Assembly (NCBI GenBank): GCA_902465495.1 | Contig: CABQND010000065.1 | Location: forward strand, 1 to 8,448 | Reading direction: 5' to 3' | DNA: 8,448 bases | Origin: an uncultured Eubacteriales bacterium | Lineage (GTDB): Bacteria; Bacillota; Clostridia; Christensenellales; Borkfalkiaceae | Shown here: one piece after another, positions 7,001 to 8,448 of the stretch | Layout of the letters: the number at the start of each line of letters is the position of its first letter | Numbering within the stretch: the stretch's first letter is position 1 | Translations under genes and position numbers: made by a program | The notes under the pieces: model-generated | Seen by the model: only the letters and a program-made list of their open reading frames with translations | The model's database searches: none | What the model was told of the DNA's origin: nothing

Positions 7001-7445
7001 CTTTGTCCTGCGCCGTCGACAGCGCTTCATATTGCGCCGTCGTGAGCGTCGCTTCCCCTTCCGATACCGCCGCTCCGTTCACTTCCGCAATTGTGAGCGA
7101 CGTATCATCGGAAAGCACCGTCAATGTCACCGAATATGCTTTTTGCGTGCCGTCCTCGGCTGTCACCGCAAAGGTCAATGTCTTGCCGTCCAACGTAACA
7201 ACAACGCTTGCACCTGTCGCAAGCGTATATTCGCACAGCTCCGCCTTGTCCTGCGCCGCCGACAGCGCTTCATATTGCGCCGTCGTGAGCGTCGCCGCAC
7301 CGTTTTCGACAGTTTCCTCGCAGACTCTTTCCACCGTCAAAGAGGTGTCGCTCGACAAAACAGGACTGTCTTGTTTAGCGCACGCCGTAAACAACGCAAA
7401 AGCCGTTGCCAATACGAGAATCAAAAGAAAAATCCGTTTACGCAT
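4056..7445 (-). CDS. Large surface lipoprotein with tandem repeats and a C-terminal SGNH/GDSL esterase domain
   Basis: A 1129-residue protein. Residues 1-22 are a lipoprotein signal (M-R-K-R, hydrophobic core, L-F-T-A-C22), predicting lipid anchoring outside the membrane. Residues 33-275 hold three near-identical 81-residue repeats and 276-355 a diverged fourth; their pattern (A-x-G-A-S-V, then T-A-E-D-G-T-Q-x-x-Y-S-V) resembles cadherin-like beta-sandwich or Ig-like surface modules. Residues about 361-525, 545-723 and 745-912 look like three beta-rich, jelly-roll-type units that I cannot name. The SGNH hydrolase is at about 950-1129: F-A-G957-S-S959 (nucleophile S959), Y-N-V-G block II, F-L-G-G-N1013-N block III, and S-D1106-N-I-H1109-F. 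It probably removes acyl groups from a glycan at the cell surface. The start at 7445 gives the lipoprotein signal and an AAAGGGA site six bases away; the longer frame to 7526 would begin inside the promoter. Confidence 0.85.
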   Translation of the reverse strand: MRKRIFLLILVLATAFALFTACAKQDSPVLSSDTSLTVERVCEETVENGAATLTTAQYEALSAAQDKAELCEYTLATGASVVVTLDGKTLTFAVTAEDGTQKAYSVTLTVLSDDTSLTIAEVNGAAVSEGEATLTTAQYEALSTAQDKAELCEYTIATGASVVVTLDGKTLNFAVTAEDGTQKTYSVTLTVLSNDTSLTIAEVNGAAVSEGEATLTTAQYKELSAAQDKAELCEYTLATGASVTVTLDGKTLTFAVTAEDGTQETYSVTLTVLSNDISFVLHDVCGAPVIGDSITMTEEQYRAMRENVGENSNYSLAKGASLTSNYDTDNHSVEYFVVSEDGTAQKMYTYSIKVSEPFGSHSLSGYGGAEYAEWDFSEDGYVLEGNAAILNADGNNVSDYYIFGVDVAVQDLTEGSEVVFMAYQQDDLMIRFALRGEGADSFKLFSDYKDRSGFKNYTEHRTGIAYVAGEFVRFEVVCCGNSLAMLFEGEVIYRLTLDSMSYNELCVSSVSCRAVLKNLTIADDRAEAEAYYAEALSGYKDKALGVTLLGSSENISKFEVADDGTITVSGKDLSARVMAAPYIEGVPVGGYEYAVSGSVEVTNTKTSGAAASKVEFQIYKDINYFIKFHLFRFPTNNSFYAYPTIGGQTNPIAALNKTMPSGTEYTLDYIFVYDNGTIEVWLKDGTYMAEYTCVYTLETDWGYTGYSFAMRQYCDTVWTNFAVHKGDAFDALMQELHGAPAQKLSLSANLTEYSESLSFISGANGTFQKTLADYDKAFVFKDGAAVSGAYWMASGTLTMPYYEDWGQSELQLYVSDTQAVRYVFEYVPGGKYQVFTEIKNGDTLWQKYNLVRSPQENAPAILNFTIVNCNNVFSFLIDGKVWHSWDASGLTDPALTLGGQNCTMKISGLYVETDQTKVEEFAANMEEYEYVSPYEARIASLAAEYADAEKGGVLFAGSSTIDFWDTWQEDIGTDTLGYNVGIGGTIVEDWLYAYDRLIAPFDPSKIVLFLGGNNVNNQGDTGEYTAQLLAKLLEKMHADFPEAEIYYVLSLPVPNNYSNGKYTTEYGNLIECMKEYGAQSDWLTIIDMESALVEDGNPIAAYFKSDNIHFTAEGYAVWSEIINRVVFGK
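6381..6620 (-). repeat. Fourth, diverged repeat unit of the lipoprotein
   Basis: Residues 276-355 keep the spacing and key positions of the three upstream repeats: N-D-I-S-F at the start, T297-E-E-Q-Y, Y314-S-L-A-K-G-A-S and S339-E-D-G-T-A-Q-K-x-Y near the end. Most other positions have changed and the DNA no longer resembles the other copies. This looks like the oldest copy, or an independent domain of the same fold next to the duplicated array. Confidence 0.65.
6621..7349 (-). repeat. Three near-identical 243-bp tandem repeats inside the lipoprotein gene
   Basis: Units at 7107-7349, 6864-7106 and 6621-6863 repeat at exactly 243 bp (81 codons), with no gaps. Runs such as the codons for T-A-E-D-G-T-Q and for E-L-C-E-Y-T are conserved even at most silent positions, pointing to recent duplication or ongoing gene conversion. 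The first 20 or so residues of the first unit (V-E-R-V-C-E-E-T) differ from the matching I-A-E-V-N-G-A-A of units two and three, so the first unit has a different N-terminal edge. Each unit carries one conserved cysteine (71, 152, 233 in the protein), unusual for an extracellular repeat. Confidence 0.95.
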
Positions 7446-7476
7446 TGTATTCCCTTTCCTTTTCGTAAATTTAGAA

Positions 7477-7505
7477 TTGCTTTTTTCCGATATTTGCATT
7501 ATAAT
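7477..7505 (+). promoter_or_regulatory. Predicted promoter of the AraC-family gene
   Basis: On the plus strand TTGCTT (7477-7482) and TATAAT (7500-7505) are spaced by 17 bp. The -10 box is perfect; the -35 box matches in TTG only, suggesting a weaker promoter that may need an activator. Transcription would begin near 7512, leaving a leader of about 55 bases. Its -10 box shares bases 7500-7503 with the -10 box of the divergent lipoprotein promoter. Confidence 0.55.
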
Positions 7506-7526
7506 AAAAATGAATCGCGATTTCAA
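7498..7526 (-). promoter_or_regulatory. Strong promoter of the SGNH lipoprotein gene
   Basis: On the minus strand TTGAAA (7521-7526) and TATAAT (7498-7503) are exactly 17 bp apart, the same hexamers and spacing as the cyclase operon promoter. The transcript would start near 7491, giving a leader of about 45 bases before the ATG at 7445. Confidence 0.8.
7511..7525. promoter_or_regulatory. Candidate operator palindrome between the divergent genes
   Basis: AATCGCGATT (7513-7522) is a perfect 10-bp palindrome, extended to TGAA and TTCA arms with one extra base (7511-7525). It lies in the spacer and -35 region of the lipoprotein promoter and at the expected transcription start of the AraC-type gene, so a bound protein could influence both. 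AraC proteins usually bind direct repeats of about 17 bp, so the palindrome could belong to a different, dimeric regulator. Confidence 0.4.
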
Positions 7527-7567
7527 TACAAAAAATTGCAGATTTTATCGCAAAAAAGGCGCAAACC

Positions 7568-8419
7568 ATGCAAACAACAAAAAGAATCATTGATCTTCTG
7601 CCCGGAACAACTATCGGGTTTCAAAAAGAAAATTTCAGGCGCGATCCGCTTCTATATAATGTAACGCAAGTCGGCAGAAGCATTGGCGGAGTCAACCATT
7701 CTATTTCCCGCTCGGGGTACGATGCTTTTGCACTCTTTGCCGTTATCGAAGGCAAAATCGGATTGGATTACGACGGAGAAACTTACGTTGCCGATCAAGG
7801 CGATCTTTTATTTTTTGATCAATCGGTACCGCATACTTTCAAAAATGCCGGAACAACGCCTTATATTACTGATTTTATGTATATTTTCGGCGGGGATACC
7901 GCGCAGTTTTTTCAAACGTTTTATCAAAAACACGGCTGTGTCCTGCATGGGTATAATGCATCTCTCCTTTCCGATACCGCAAATACCGTATGTGCCTCGA
8001 TCATTGAGGGAACGGAAGATAAATTTCAGACTTCCGCTAAACTCTATGCTTTGCTCGCTGACCTTTTGCGCTACTGCGGCGAATCGGAATACGAAGACGA
8101 CATTGCGCGGGCGATCGGATATCTGAGCGAAAATTTTGCAAAAAACGTCAATTTGGACGAGCTCTCTAAAATGAGCTATCGCAGCAAATATTACTTTATA
8201 CGCCAATTCCATGCGCGTACTGGATTTACCCCGAAAGAATATCTCGCCAATCTTCGCTTTGACAAGAGCAAAGAACTTCTCTTAAAGACAAACATTTCCG
8301 TCAAAGAAATCGCAGAACATGTCGGTTTTTCGGACAGCCGCAATCTGATCAAACTGTATCAAAAAAAGCTCGGACTGACACCTTCCCAGTTCCGTGAACT
8401 TTCCTTCGGCAGGCAATAA
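7568..8419 (+). CDS. AraC-family transcriptional regulator with N-terminal cupin domain
   Basis: A 283-residue cytoplasmic DNA-binding regulator. Residues about 45-110 form a cupin-like effector-binding domain (E61-G-K-I, Y68-D-G-E, D76-Q-G-D-L-L-F-F, P88-H-T-F), the type used by AraC proteins that sense sugars. The C-terminal AraC/XylS domain covers about 180-278, with two helix-turn-helix units: L197-D-E-L-S to F210-I-R-Q-F, and V245-K-E-I-A to G253-F-S-D-S, closing with the family signature G269-L-T-P-S-Q-F-R. Length is typical (about 270-300). The gene is divergent from the SGNH lipoprotein, 122 bp away, so the lipoprotein gene is the likely target, with autoregulation. The ATG follows an AAAAAAGG run about seven bases away, a modest ribosome binding site. 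The inducer cannot be read from sequence. Confidence 0.93.
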   Translation: MQTTKRIIDLLPGTTIGFQKENFRRDPLLYNVTQVGRSIGGVNHSISRSGYDAFALFAVIEGKIGLDYDGETYVADQGDLLFFDQSVPHTFKNAGTTPYITDFMYIFGGDTAQFFQTFYQKHGCVLHGYNASLLSDTANTVCASIIEGTEDKFQTSAKLYALLADLLRYCGESEYEDDIARAIGYLSENFAKNVNLDELSKMSYRSKYYFIRQFHARTGFTPKEYLANLRFDKSKELLLKTNISVKEIAEHVGFSDSRNLIKLYQKKLGLTPSQFRELSFGRQ

Positions 8420-8428
8420 AACGCCGCG

Positions 8429-8448
8429 CCGCCGCAAAATTGCGGCGG
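8429..8448 (+). terminator. Probable terminator of the AraC-family gene, cut by the window edge
   Basis: CCGCCGC (8429-8435) pairs with GCGGCGG (8442-8448) around AAAATT, and the inner AA/TT can also pair, giving 7 to 9 bp. It starts nine bases after the stop codon. The stem may extend by G8428 with the next base outside the window; any T run would lie beyond 8448 and cannot be seen. Confidence 0.6.

Noticed and set aside
6621..7349. CRISPR array or mobile element as an explanation for the regular repeats
   Set aside because: The period is 243 bp, in frame, without spacers, and the units encode a protein module; no inverted ends or transposase are present.
6411..7664. Long plus-strand open frames (417 and 361 codons) opposite the lipoprotein repeats
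   Set aside because: Their repeats are the mirror image of the minus-strand repeats, one is a low-complexity Arg/Cys/His-rich product, and neither has a promoter, ribosome binding site or recognisable domain. They arise because the repeated codons leave the opposite frames free of stops.

Overview
The window reads as chromosomal DNA from a spore-forming or spore-related Firmicute, most likely an uncultured gut-type Clostridia member. This is an inference from three things: a CwlD-type amidase, a DUF1846 (UPF0371) protein, and consensus TTGAAA-17-TATAAT promoters with GGAGG-type ribosome binding sites. There is no 16S or other taxonomic marker, so the genus cannot be named. No phage, IS element, tRNA, rRNA or CRISPR array is visible.

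Layout: seven genes. Six lie on the minus strand and are read from right to left: a 1129-residue surface lipoprotein ending in an SGNH esterase domain (7445 to 4056), a cell-wall amidase of the CwlD type (3987 to 3307), a DUF1846 protein (3145 to 1661), a small CvpA-like membrane protein (1566 to 1063), a metal-dependent cyclase/formamidase-like hydrolase (925 to 377) and a DUF1294 membrane protein (346 to 68). One gene lies on the plus strand: an AraC-family regulator with an N-terminal cupin (7568 to 8419), divergent from the lipoprotein gene.

Transcription units inferred from the sequence: the cyclase and DUF1294 genes form a two-gene operon (30 bp gap) behind a near-consensus promoter that sits just downstream of a rho-independent terminator ending the cvpA unit. 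The DUF1846 gene has its own promoter. cvpA follows after 94 bp, with a terminator-like hairpin just ahead of its ribosome binding site. The amidase has a -10-like box of its own in the short gap after the lipoprotein gene.

The most distinctive part is the right third. The lipoprotein has three near-identical 81-residue repeats at an exact 243-bp period plus a fourth decayed copy, then about 550 residues of beta-rich sequence, then the catalytic SGNH domain. It is transcribed away from the AraC-type gene. The two predicted promoters overlap so closely that their -10 boxes share bases, and a 10-bp palindrome lies where it could affect both. A natural reading is a sensor-regulated surface esterase acting on an acylated glycan, with the AraC protein as its local regulator; substrate and inducer cannot be read from the sequence. 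The left genes are mostly conserved membrane or unknown-function housekeeping-type genes.
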